Shown: positions 1-10,282 of the stretch, piece after piece
How positions within the stretch are numbered: the first letter of the stretch is position 1
Layout: every line of letters starts with the position of its first letter
Assembly (NCBI GenBank): GCA_015847255.1
Contig: JADLZK010009260.1
Coordinates: 104,963-168,962, forward strand
From: Hyparrhenia diplandra
Lineage: Eukaryota; Streptophyta; Magnoliopsida; Poales; Poaceae
Direction: 5' to 3'
Length of the DNA: 64,000 bases
Notes under the pieces: model-generated
The model's input: only the letters and a program-made list of their open reading frames with translations
The model's database searches: none
What the model was told of the DNA's origin: nothing
Made by a program: the position numbers and the translations under genes

Positions 1-769
1 GTAGATAGGTTAGATGATGGTAGGATCAATTACATTGCGTTCCCCAACCGTTAATATATGTTTCTAGATGTGACATTAGGGCTGGCTGGCGCTGATTTCA
101 GCTCGAACTCAAAACGAAGAGAAGTTTCCAATCCGGCTATGGAATCGAGCTAGACTTTTTTTTTGCGGTTGTGGAATCAAATGCCTCACCCTAGAGAACG
201 TAAATTTAAACAAGTGGACCATTAGAGAGTTTTTCTTGAGAAATGAATCACTTGTCATACGCCTCAAAGTAGCACTTGTTTAGAGTGAAATCTTGGAATT
301 CCATCGAAAATCTACGTATTCGACCTACGTGCGAAACAAGAAGGGGAACGACACGAAAGGTACATAGGAAGTTAGGGTGGATAGGTTAGATGATGGTAGG
401 ATCAATTACATTGTGTTCCCCAACCGTTAATATATGTTTCTAGATGTGACATTAGGGCTGCTGGCGCTGATTTCAGCTCGAACTCAAAACGAAGAGAAGT
501 TTCCAATCCGGCTATGGAATCGAGCTAGACTTTTTTTTTTGCGGTTGTGGAATCAAATGCCTCACCCTAGAGAACGTAAATTTGAACAAGTGGACCATTA
601 GAGAGTTTTTCTATGAATCACTTTTTTTTTTTTGAGAAACTAAGAATCACTTAAGCCTCAAAGTAGCACTTGTTTAGAGTGAAATCTTGGAATTCCATCG
701 AAAATCTCTATGTCGAACTCAAAACGAAACAAGAAGGGAAACGACACGAAAGGTACATAGGAAGTTATG

Positions 770-1133
770 GATAGGTTAGATGATGGTAGGATCAATTACA
801 TTTTCCCCAACCGTTAATATATGTTTCTAGATGTGACATTAGGGCCCTAGCTGATTTCAGCTCGAACTCAAAACAAAGAGAAGTTTCCAATCCGGCTATG
901 GAATCGAGCTAGACTTTTTTTGCGGTTGTGGAATCAAATGCCTCACCCTAGAGAACGTAAATTTAAACAAGTGGACCATTAGAGTTTTTTTCTATGAATC
1001 ACTTGTCATACGCCTCAAAGTAGCACTTGTTTAGAGTGAAATCTTGGAATTCCATCGAAAATCTCTCGTAATCGACCTACGCATCGAAACAAGAAGGGGA
1101 ACGACACGAAAAGGTACATAGGAAGTTAGGGTG
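770..1133 (+). repeat. Short monomer 3 (364 bp), T-tract 2 segment missing
   Basis: Block C goes straight from TTTTCTATGAATCACTTG to TCATACGCC, with one GAATCACTTGTC and without T-tract 2 and GAGAAACTAA. This is the shortest unscrambled copy in the window. The preceding junction reads GAAGTTATGGATAGG, a small change from the usual GTTAGGGTGG. Confidence 0.9.
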
Positions 1134-1532
1134 GATAGGTTAGATGATGGTAGGATCAATTACATTGCGTTCCCCAACCGTTAATATATGTTTCTAGATG
1201 TGACATTAGGGCCTGGCGCTGATTTCAGCTCGAACTCAAAACGAAGAGAAGCTTCCAATCCGGCTATGGAATCGAGCTAGACTTTTTTTTGCGGTTGTGG
1301 AATCAAATGCCTCACCCTAGAGAACGTAAATTTGAACAAGTGGACCATTAGAGAGTTTTTCTATGAATCACTTTTTTTTTTTTTTGAGAAACTAAGAATC
1401 ACTTGTCATACGCCTCAAAGTAGCACTTGTTTAGAGTGAAATCTTGGAATTCCATCGAAAATCTCGTATGGTCGACCTACGCATCGAAACAAGAAGGGGA
1501 ACGACACGAAAGGTACATAGGAAGTTAGGGTA

Positions 1533-1937
1533 GATAGGTTAGATGATGGTAGGATCAATTACATTGTGTTCCCCAACCGTTAATATATGTTTCTAGATGT
1601 GACATTAGGGCTTCTTGGCGCTGATTTCAGCTCGAACTCAAAACGAAGAGAAGTTTCCAATCCGGCTATGGAATCGGGCTAGACTTTTTTTTTGCGGTTG
1701 TGGAATCAAATGCCTCACCCTAGAGAACGTAAATTTGAACAAGTGGACCATTAGAGAGTTTTTCTATGAATCACTTGTCTTTTTTTTTTTTTGAGAAACT
1801 AAGAATCACTTGTCATACGCCTCAAAGTAGCACTTGTTTAGAGTGAAATCTTGGAATTCCATCGAAAATCTCTGTGTCGACCTACGTACCGAAACAAGAA
1901 GGGGAACGACACGAAAGGTACATAGGAAGTTAGGGTG
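1533..1937 (+). repeat. Reference full-length monomer (copy 5) with internal map
   Basis: This 405 bp copy shows the complete layout. Block A is 1533-1610 and contains TCTAGA at 1592-1597. Hypervariable island 1 is 1611-1621. Block B is 1622-1684 and ends CTAGAC. T-tract 1 (9 T) is 1685-1693. Block C runs from 1694 to 1779 and ends with GAATCACTTGTC. T-tract 2 (13 T) is 1780-1792. GAGAAACTAA follows, then the second GAATCACTTGTC at 1803-1814. Block D is 1815-1870 with GAATTC at 1854-1859 inside the palindrome TGGAATTCCA. Island 2 is 1871-1890 with GTCGAC at 1876-1881. AACAAGAAGGGGA follows at 1893-1905, then island 3 around 1906-1913, then block E to the next start at 1938. This copy also carries the variant TCGGGCTAGAC in block B. 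Confidence 0.93.
1768..1814 (+). repeat. Internal direct repeat flanking T-tract 2 (example copy)
   Basis: GAATCACTTGTC occurs at 1768-1779 and again at 1803-1814, separated by a T run and GAGAAACTAA. Most monomers have this pair, the first copy often shortened to GAATCACTT or changed to GAATCACTTATC. Several short monomers keep a single copy and lack the T run and GAGAAACTAA, as expected from deletion between the two direct repeats, or alternatively from the state before a duplication. Confidence 0.9.
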
Positions 1938-4331
1938 GATAGGTTAGATGATGGTAGGATCAATTACATTGTGTTCCCCAACCGTTAATATATGTTTCTA
2001 GATGTGACATTAGGGCTTGCTGGCGCTGATTTCAGCTCGAACTCAAAACAAAGAGAAGTTTCCAATCCGGCTATGGAATCGAGCTAGACTTTTTTTTGCG
2101 GTTGTGGAATCAAATGCCTCACCCTAGAGAACGTAAATTTGAACAAGTGGACCATTAGAGAGTTTTTCTATGAATCACTTTTTTTACGCCTCAAAGTAAG
2201 CACTTGTTTCAAAGTAGAAATGTTTTGGAAATCTTTCCATCAAAAATCTCGTAATGTCGACCTACGTATCAAAACAAGAAGGGGAACGACACGAAAGGTA
2301 AAGGAAGTTAGGGTGGATAGGTTAGATGATGGTAGGATCAATTACATTGTGTTCCCCAACCGTTAATATATGTTTCTAGATGTGACATTAGGGCTTGCTG
2401 GCGCTGATTTCAGCTCGAACTCAAAACGAAGAGAAGTTTCCAATCCGGCTATGGAATCGAGCTAGACTTTTTTTGCGGTTGTGGAATCAAATGCCTCACC
2501 CTAGAGAACGTAAATTTGAACAAGTGGACCATTAGAGAGTTTTTCTATGAATCACTTGTCTTTTTTTTTTTTTTTGAGAAACTAAGAATCACTTGTCATA
2601 CGCCTCAAAGTAGCACTTGTTTAGAGTGAAATCTTGGAATTCCATCGAAAATCTCTATGTCGACCTACGCATGCGAAACAAGAAGGGGAACGACACGAAA
2701 GGTATAATAGGAAGTTAGGGTGGATAGGTTAGATGATGGTAGGATCAATTACATTGCGTTCCCCAACCGTTAATATATGTTTCTAGATGTGACATTAGGG
2801 CTTCCGGGCGCTGATTTCAGCTCGAACTCAAAACAAAGAGAAGTTTCCAATCCGGCTATGGAATCGAGCTAGACTTTTTTTTGCGGTTGTGGAATCAAAT
2901 GCCTCACCCTAGAGAACGTAAATTTGAACAAGTGGACCATTAGAGAGTTTTTCTATGAATCACTTGTCTTTTTTTTTTTTTGAAACTAAGAATCACTTGT
3001 CATACGCCTCAAAGTAGCACTTGTTTAGAGTGAAATCTTGGAATTCCATCGAAAATCTCGCGGTCGACCTACGCACCGAAACAAGAAGGGGAACGACATG
3101 AAAGGTACATAGGAAGTTAGGGTGGATAGGTTAGATGATGGTAGGATCAATTACATTGTGTTCCCCAACCGTTAATATATGTTTCTAGATGTGACATTAG
3201 GGGTTTGCGGGCGCTGATTTCAGCTCGAACTCAAAACAAAGAGAAGTTTCCAATCCGGCTATGGAATCGAGCTAGACTTTTTGCGGTTGTGGAATCAAAT
3301 GCCTCACCCTAGAGAACGTAAATTTGAACAAGTGGACCATTAGAGAGTTTTTCTATGAATCACTTGTTTTTTTTTTTTTGAGAAACTAAGAATCACTTGT
3401 CATACGCCTCAAAGTAGCACTTGTTTAGAGTGAAATCTTGGAATTCCATCGAAAATCTCTCTGTGTCGACCTACGTGCAGAAACAAGAAGGGGAGCGACA
3501 TGAAAGGTACATAGGAAGTTAGGGTGGATAGGTTAGATGATGGTAGGATCAATTACATTGTGTTCCCCAACCGTTAATATATGTTTCTAGATGTGACATT
3601 AGGGCTCTTGGCGCTGATTTCAGCTCGAACTCAAAACGAAGAGAAGTTTCCAATCCGGCTATGGAATCGAGCTAGGACTTTTTTTTTGCGGTTGTGGAAT
3701 CAAATGCCTCACCCTAGAGAATGTAAATTTGAACAAGTGGACCATTTGTGAGTTTTTCTATGAATCACTTGTCTTTTTTTTTTTTGAGAAACTAAGAATC
3801 ACTTGTCATACGCCTCAAAGTAGCACTTGTTTAGAGTGAAATCTTGGAATTCCATCGAAAATCTCTGTATGTCGACCTACGTGCGAAACAAGAAGGGGAA
3901 CGACATGAAAGGTACATAGGAAGTTAGGGTGGATAGGTTAGATGATGGTAGGATCAATTACATTGCGTTCCCCAACCGTTAATATATGTTTCTAGATGTG
4001 ACATTAGGGCCTGCTGGCGCTGATTTCAGCTCGAACTCAAACAAAGAGAAGTTTCCAATCCGGCTATGGAATCGAGCTAGACTTTTTTTTGCGGTTGTGG
4101 AATCAAATGCCTCACCCTAGAGAACGTAAATTTGAACAAGTGGACCATTAGAGAGTTTTTCTATGAATCACTTATCTTTTTTTTTTGAGAAACTAAGAAT
4201 CACTTGTCATACGCCTCAAAGTAGCACTTGTTTAGAGTGAAATCTTGGAATTCCATCGAAAATCTTTGTGTCGACCTACGTACCGAAACAAGAAGGGGAA
4301 CGACACGAAAGGTACATAGGAAGTTAGGGTG

Positions 4332-5082
4332 GATAGGTTAGATGATGGTAGGATCAATTACATTGCGTTCCCCAACCGTTAATATATGTTTCTAGATGTG
4401 ACATTAGGGCGCTGTTGGCTGATTTCAGCTCGAACTCAAAATGAAGAGAAGTTTCCAATCCGGCTATGGAATCGAGCTAGACTTTTTTTTTGCGGTTGTG
4501 GAATCAAATGCCTCACCCTAGAGCGTAAATTTGAACAATTTAAACAAGTGGACCATTAGTCTTTTTTTTTCTATGAATCACTTGTCATACGCCTCAAAGT
4601 AGCACTTGTTTATAGTGAAATCTTGGAATTCCATCGAAAATCTCTGTGTCAACCTACGTCTGCATCGAAACAAGAAGGGGGAACGACACGAAAAGTACAT
4701 AGGAAGTTAGGGTAGATAGGTTAGATGATGGTAGGATCAATTACATTGTGTTCCCCAACCGTTAATATATGTTTCTAGATGTGACATTAGGGCCTGCTGG
4801 CGCTGATTTCAGCTCGAACTCAAAACGAAGAGAAGTTTCCAATCCGGCTATGGAATCGAGCTAGACTTTTTTTGCGGTTGTGGAATCAAATGCCTCACCC
4901 TAGAGAACGTAAATTTAAACAAGTGGACCATTAGAGAGTTTTTCTATGAATCACTTGTCAAACGTCTCAAAGTAGCATTTGTTTTGAGTGAAATCTTGGA
5001 ATTCCATCGAAAATCTCTGTGTCGACCTACGTACCGAAACAAGAAGGGGAACGACACGAAAGGTACAGAGGAGGTTAGGGTG
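4332..5082 (+). repeat. Pair of adjacent short monomers 12 and 13
   Basis: Copy 12 (4332-4714) has a partly doubled AATTTGAACAATTTAAAC segment near 4530 and a T run placed before CTATGAATC instead of after it. It has a single GAATCACTTGTC. Copy 13 (4715-5082, 368 bp) lacks the T-tract 2 segment and reads GTCAAACGTCTCAAAG where other copies have GTCATACGCCTCAAAG. The AACGTCTC or ACGTCTC state recurs in copies 14 and 32. Confidence 0.85.
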
Positions 5083-5872
5083 GATAGGTCAGATGATGGT
5101 AGGATCAATTACATTGCGTTCCCCAACCGTTAATATATGTTTCTATTTGTGACATTAGGGCCTGCTGGCGCTGATTTCAGCTCGAACTCAAAAGCGAAGA
5201 GAAGTTTCCAATCCGGCTATGGAATCGAGCTAGACTTTTTTTGCGGTTGTGGAATCAAATGCCTCACCCTAGAGAACGTAAATTTAAACAAGTGGACCAT
5301 TAGAGTTTTTTTTTCTATGAATCTTTTTTTTTTTTTTGAGAAACTAAGAATCACGTCTCAAAGTAGCATTTGTTTTGAGTGAAATCTTGGAATTCCATCG
5401 AAAATCTCTGTGTCGACCTACGTACCGAAACAAGAAGGGGAACGACACGAAAGGTACAAAGGAAGTTAGGGTGGATAGGTTAGATGATGGTAGGATCAAT
5501 TACATTGCGTTCCCCAACCGTTAATATATGTTTCTAGATGTGACATTAAGGCCTGCTGGCGCTGATTTCAGCTCGAACTCAAAACAAAGAGAAGTTTCTA
5601 ATCCGGCTATGGAATCGAGCTAGACTTTTTTTGCGGTTGTGGAATCAAATCCCTCACCCTAGAGAATGTAAATTTGAACAAGTGGACCATTAGAGAGTTT
5701 TTCTATGAATCACTTATCTTTTTTTTTGAGAAACTAAGAATCACTTGTCATACGCCTCAAAGTAGTACTTGTTTAGAGTGAAATCTTGGAATTCCATCGA
5801 AAATCTCTGTGTCGACCTACGTACCGAAACAAGAAGGGGAACGACACGAAAGGTACAAAGGAACTTAGGGTG

Positions 5873-6678
5873 GATAGGTTAGATGATGGTAGGATCAATT
5901 ACATTGCGTTCCCCTACCGTTAATATATGTTTCTAGATGTGACATTAGGGCCTGCTGGCGCTGATTTCAGCTCGAACTCAAAACGAAGAGAAGTTTCCAA
6001 TCCGGCTATGGAATCGAGCTAGGCTTTTTTTGCGGTTGTGGAATCAAATGCCTCACCCTAGAGAACGTAAATTTAAACAAGTGGACCATTAGAGAGTTTT
6101 TCTTTGAATCACTTATCTTTTTTTTTTTTTTTTTGAGAAACTATGAATCACTTGTCATACGCCTCAAAGTAGTACTTGTTTAGAGTGAAATCTTGGAATT
6201 CCATCGAAAATCTCTGTGTCGACCTACGTACCGAAACAAGAAGGGGAACGACACGAAAGGTACATAGGAAGTTAGGGTGGATAGGTTAGATGATTTTAGG
6301 ATCAATTACATTGTGTTCCCCAACCGTTAATATATGTTTCTAGATGTGACATTAGGGCCTGCTGGCGCTGATTTCAGCTCGAACTCAAAATGAAGAGAAG
6401 CTTCCAATCCGGCTATGGAATCGAGCTAGATTTTTTTGCGGTTGTGGAATCAAATGCCTCACCCTAGAGAACGTAAATTTGAACAAGTGGACCATTAGAG
6501 AGTTTTTCTATGAATCACTTGTCTTTTTTTTTTGAGAAACTAAGAATCACTTGTCATACACCTCAAAGTAGCACTTGTTTAGAGTGAAATCTTGGAATTC
6601 CATCGAAAATATCTATGTCGACCTACGTAGCGAAACAAGAAGGGGAACGACACGAAAAGTACATAGGAAGTTAGGGTA
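5873..6678 (+). repeat. Local monomer-pair duplication, copy 1 (monomers 16-17)
   Basis: The pair is preceded by the rare junction GGAACTTAGGG (elsewhere GGAAGTTAGGG). Its second monomer carries a linked set of rare variants: GATGATTTTAGG in block A, AAAATGAAGAGAAGCTTCC in block B, CTAGATTTTTTTGCGG, and GAAAATATC with GACCTACGTAGCG in island 2. The same set recurs in 7082-7892, so the two pairs share recent ancestry. Confidence 0.85.
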
Positions 6679-7081
6679 GATAGGTTAGATGATGGTAGGA
6701 TCAATTACATTGCGTTGCCCAACCGTTAATATATGTTTCTAGATGTGACATTAGGGCTGCCGGGCGCTGATTTCAGCTCGAACTCAAAACAAAGAGAAGT
6801 TTCCAATCCAGGCTATGGAATCGAGCTAGACTTTTTTTTGCGGTTGTGGAATCAAATGCCTCACCCTAGAGAACGTAAATTTGAACAAGTGGACCATTAG
6901 AGAGTTTTTCTATGAATCACTTATCTTTTTTTTTTGAGAAACTAAGAATCACTTGTCATACGCCTCAAAGTAGCACTTGTTTAGAGTGAAATCTTGGAAT
7001 TCCATCGAAAATCTACGTGTAGACCTACGCATGCGAAACAAGAAGGGGAACGACACGAAAGGTACAAAGGAACTTAGGGTG

Positions 7082-7892
7082 GATAGGTTAGATGATGGTA
7101 GGATCAATTACATTGCGTTCCCCAACCGTTAATATATGTTTCTAGATGTGACATTAGGGCCTGCTGGCGCTGATTTCAGCTCGAACTCAAAACGAAGAGA
7201 AGTTTCCAATCCGGCTATGGAATCGAGCTAGACTTTTTTTGCGGTTGTGGAATCAAATGCCTCACCCTAGAGAACGTAAATTTAAACAAGTGGACCATTA
7301 GAGAGTTTTTCTATGAATCACTTATTTTTTTTTTTTTTTTTTTGAGAAACTAAGAATCACTTGTCATATGCCTCAAAGTAGCACTTGTTTAGAGTGAAAT
7401 CTTGGAATTCCATCGAAAATCTACGTGTTGACCTACACGCATCGAAACAAGAAGGGGAACGACACGAAAGGGACATAGGAAGTTAGGGTGGATAGGTTAG
7501 ATGATTTTAGGATCAATTACATTGTGTTCCCCAACCGTTAATATATGTTTCTAGATGTGACATTAGGGCCTGCTGGCGCTGATTTCAGCTCGAACTCAAA
7601 ATGAAGAGAAGCTTCCAATCCGGCTATGGAATCGAGCTAGATTTTTTTGCGGTTGTGGAATCAAATGCCTCACCCTAGAGAACGTAAATTTGAACAAGTG
7701 GACCATTAGAGAGTTTTTCTATGAATCACTTGTTTTTTTTTTTTTGAGAAACTAAGAATCACTTGTCATACGCCTCAAAGTAGCACTTGTTTAGAGTGAA
7801 ATCTTGGAATTCCATCGAAAATATCTCTATGTCGACCTACGTAGCGAAACAAGAAGGGGAACGACACGAAAAGTACATAGGAAGTTAGGGTA
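7082..7892 (+). repeat. Local monomer-pair duplication, copy 2 (monomers 19-20)
   Basis: It repeats the GGAACTTAGGG junction just before the start and the linked variants GATGATTTTAGG, AAAATGAAGAGAAGCTTCC, CTAGATTTTTTTGCGG and GACCTACGTAGCG in its second monomer. The offset from copy 1 is 1209-1211 bp, three monomers, with monomer 18 between them. Both pairs are followed by a monomer starting with the AGATAGG form of the junction. Confidence 0.85.
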
Positions 7893-8260
7893 GATAGGTT
7901 AGATGATGGTAGGATCAATTACATTGCGTTCCCCAACCGTTAATATATGTTTCTAGATGTGACATTAGGGCCTGCTGGCGCTGATTTCAGCTCGAACTCA
8001 AAACAAAGAGAAGTTTCCAATCCGGCTATGGAATCGAGCTAGACTTTTTTTGCGGTTGTGGAATCAAATGCCTCACCCAAGAGAACGTAAATTTGAACAA
8101 GTGGACCATTAGAGAATTTTTCTATGAATCACTTGTCATACGCCTCAAAGTAGCACTTGTTTTGAGTGAAATCTTGGAATTCCATCGAAAATCTCTGTGT
8201 CGACCTACGTACCGAAACAAGAAGGGGAACGACACGAAAGGTACAAAGGAAGTTAGGGTG
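7893..8260 (+). repeat. Short monomer 21 (368 bp)
   Basis: It reads TTTTTCTATGAATCACTTG followed directly by TCATACGCC. T-tract 2, GAGAAACTAA and one GAATCACTTGTC are absent. The rest of the monomer is ordinary subfamily I apart from CACCCAAGAGAACG, where other copies have CACCCTAGAGAACG. Confidence 0.9.
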
Positions 8261-10282
8261 GATAGGTTAGATGATGGTAGGATCAATTACATTGCGTTCC
8301 CCAACCGTTAATATATGTTTCTAGATGTGACATTAGGGCTTGCTGGCGCTGATTTCAGCTCGAACTCAAAACGAAGAGAAGTTTCCAATCCGGCTATGGA
8401 ATCGAGCTAGACTTTTTTTGCGGTTGTGGAATCAAATGCCTCACCCTAGAGAACGTAAATTTGAACAAGTGGACCATTAGAGAGTTTTTCTATGAATCAC
8501 TTGTCTTTTTTTTTTTGAGAAACTAAGAATCACTTGTCATACGCCTCAAAGTAGCACTTGTTTAGAGTGAAATCTTGGAATTCCATCGAAAATCTCAGTG
8601 TCGACCTACGCATCTTAAAACAAGAAGGGGAACGACATGAAAGGTACATAGGAAGTTAGGGTAGATAGGTTAGATGATGGTAGGATCAATTACATTGTGT
8701 TCCCCAACCGTTAATATATGTTTCTAGATGTGACATTAGGGCTTGCTTTGGCGCTGATTTCAGCTCGAACTCAAAACAAAGAGAAGTTTCCAATCCGGCT
8801 ATGGAATCGAGCTAGACTTTTTTTTGCGGTTGTGGAATCAAATGCCTCACCCTAGAGAACGTAAATTTGAACAAGTGGACCATTAGAGAGTTTTTCTATG
8901 AATCACTTGTCTTTTTTTTTTTTTGAGAAACTGAGAATCACTTGTCATACGCCTCAAAGTAGCACTTGTTTAGAGTGAAATCTTGGAATTCCATCGAAAA
9001 AATCTCTATGTCGACCTACGCATCGAAACAAGAAGGGGAACGACACGAAAGGTACATAGGAAGTTAGGGTAGATAGGTTAGATGATGGTAGGATCAATTA
9101 CATTGCGTTCCCAACCGTTAATATATGTTTCTAGATGTGACATTAGGGCTTGTGGCGATGATTTCAGCTCGAACTCAAAACAAAGAGAAGTTTCCAATCC
9201 GGCTATGGAATCGAGCTAGACTTTTTTTGCGGTTGTGGAATCAAATGCCTCACCCTAGAGAACGTAAATTTGAACAAGTGGACCATTAGAGAGATGAATC
9301 ACTTGTCTTTTTTTTTTTTTTTTGAGAAATAAGAATCACTTGTCATACGCCTCAAAGTAGCACTTGTTTTGAGTGAAATCTTGGAATTCCATCGAAAATC
9401 TCGTAATGGTCGACCTAACGCATCAAAACAAGAAGGGGAACGACACGAAAGGTACAAAGGAAGTTAGGGTGGATAGGTTAGATGATGGTAGGATCAATTA
9501 CATTGCGTTCCCCAACCGTTAATATATGTTTCTAGATGTGACATTAGGGCGCTGCTTGGCGCTGATTTCAGCTCGAACTCAAAACGAAGAGAAGTTTCCA
9601 ATCCGGCTATGGAATCGAGCTAGACTTTTTTGCGGTTGTGGAATCAAATGCCTCACCCTAGAGAACGTAAATTTGAACAAGTGGACCATTAGAGAGTTTT
9701 TCTATGAATCACTTTTGTCTTTTTTTTTTTTTTTGAGAAACTAAGAATCACTTGTCATACGCCTCAAAGTAGCACTTGTTTAGAGTGAAATCTTGGAATT
9801 CCATCAAAAATCTACGTGTCGACCTACGCATCAGAAACAAGAAGGGGAACGACATGAAAGGTACATAGGAAGTTAGGGTGGATAGGTTAGATGATGGTAG
9901 GATCAATTACATTGTGTTCCCCAACCGTTAATATATGTTTCTAGATGTGACATTAGGGCTTCTTTGGCGCTGATTTCAGCTCGAACTCAAAACAAAGAGA
10001 AGTTTCCAATCCGGCTATGGAATCGGGCTAGACTTTTTTTTGCGGTTGTGGAATCAAATGCCTCACCCTAGAGAACGTAAATTTGAACAAGTGGACCATT
10101 TGTGAGTTTTTCTATGAATCACTTGTCTTTTTTTTTTTGAGAAACTAAGAATCACTTGTCATACGCCTCAAAGTAGCACTTGTTTAGAGTGAAATCTTGG
10201 AATTCCATCAAAAATCTCTATGTCGACCTACGTGCGAAACAAGAAGGGGAACGACACTAAAAGTACATAGGAAGTTAGGGTA

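Larger units (their letters stand above)
4..5872 (+). repeat. Subfamily I block, monomers 1-15
   Basis: Monomers start at 4, 380, 770, 1134, 1533, 1938, 2316, 2723, 3125, 3527, 3932, 4332, 4715, 5083 and 5474. The typical state is AATCCGGCTATGG, TCGAGCTAGAC, CTTGGAATTCC and a CGACACGAAAGG or CGACATGAAAGG island 3. Full-length copies of 390-407 bp are mixed with short ones of 364-383 bp (copies 1, 3, 6, 12, 13, 14). Copy 14 reads CTATTTGTGAC where the XbaI site normally lies, and copy 10 has CCATTTGTGAG at the end of block C. No gene is seen. Confidence 0.95.
5873..10282 (+). repeat. Subfamily I block, monomers 16-26
   Basis: Monomers start at 5873, 6280, 6679, 7082, 7491, 7893, 8261, 8664, 9072, 9472 and 9881. 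Most are 399-409 bp. Copy 21 (7893-8260, 368 bp) is short and lacks the T-tract 2 segment. Copy 26 carries TCGGGCTAGAC together with CCATTTGTGAG. The CGCATC form of island 2, typical of the right part of the window, starts to appear here (for example in copies 23-25). Confidence 0.94.

Noticed and set aside
1620..1680. CENP-B box-like motif in block B
   Set aside because: The essential bases of the box (TTCG, A and CGGG at fixed spacing) are not found on either strand, so a centromere role cannot be argued from it.
1533..1693. Possible RNA polymerase III promoter or SINE-like unit (GCTCGAACTC resembling a B box, followed by a T run)
   Set aside because: The B-box match is partial, there is no acceptable A box at normal spacing, and no tRNA-like cloverleaf could be drawn.
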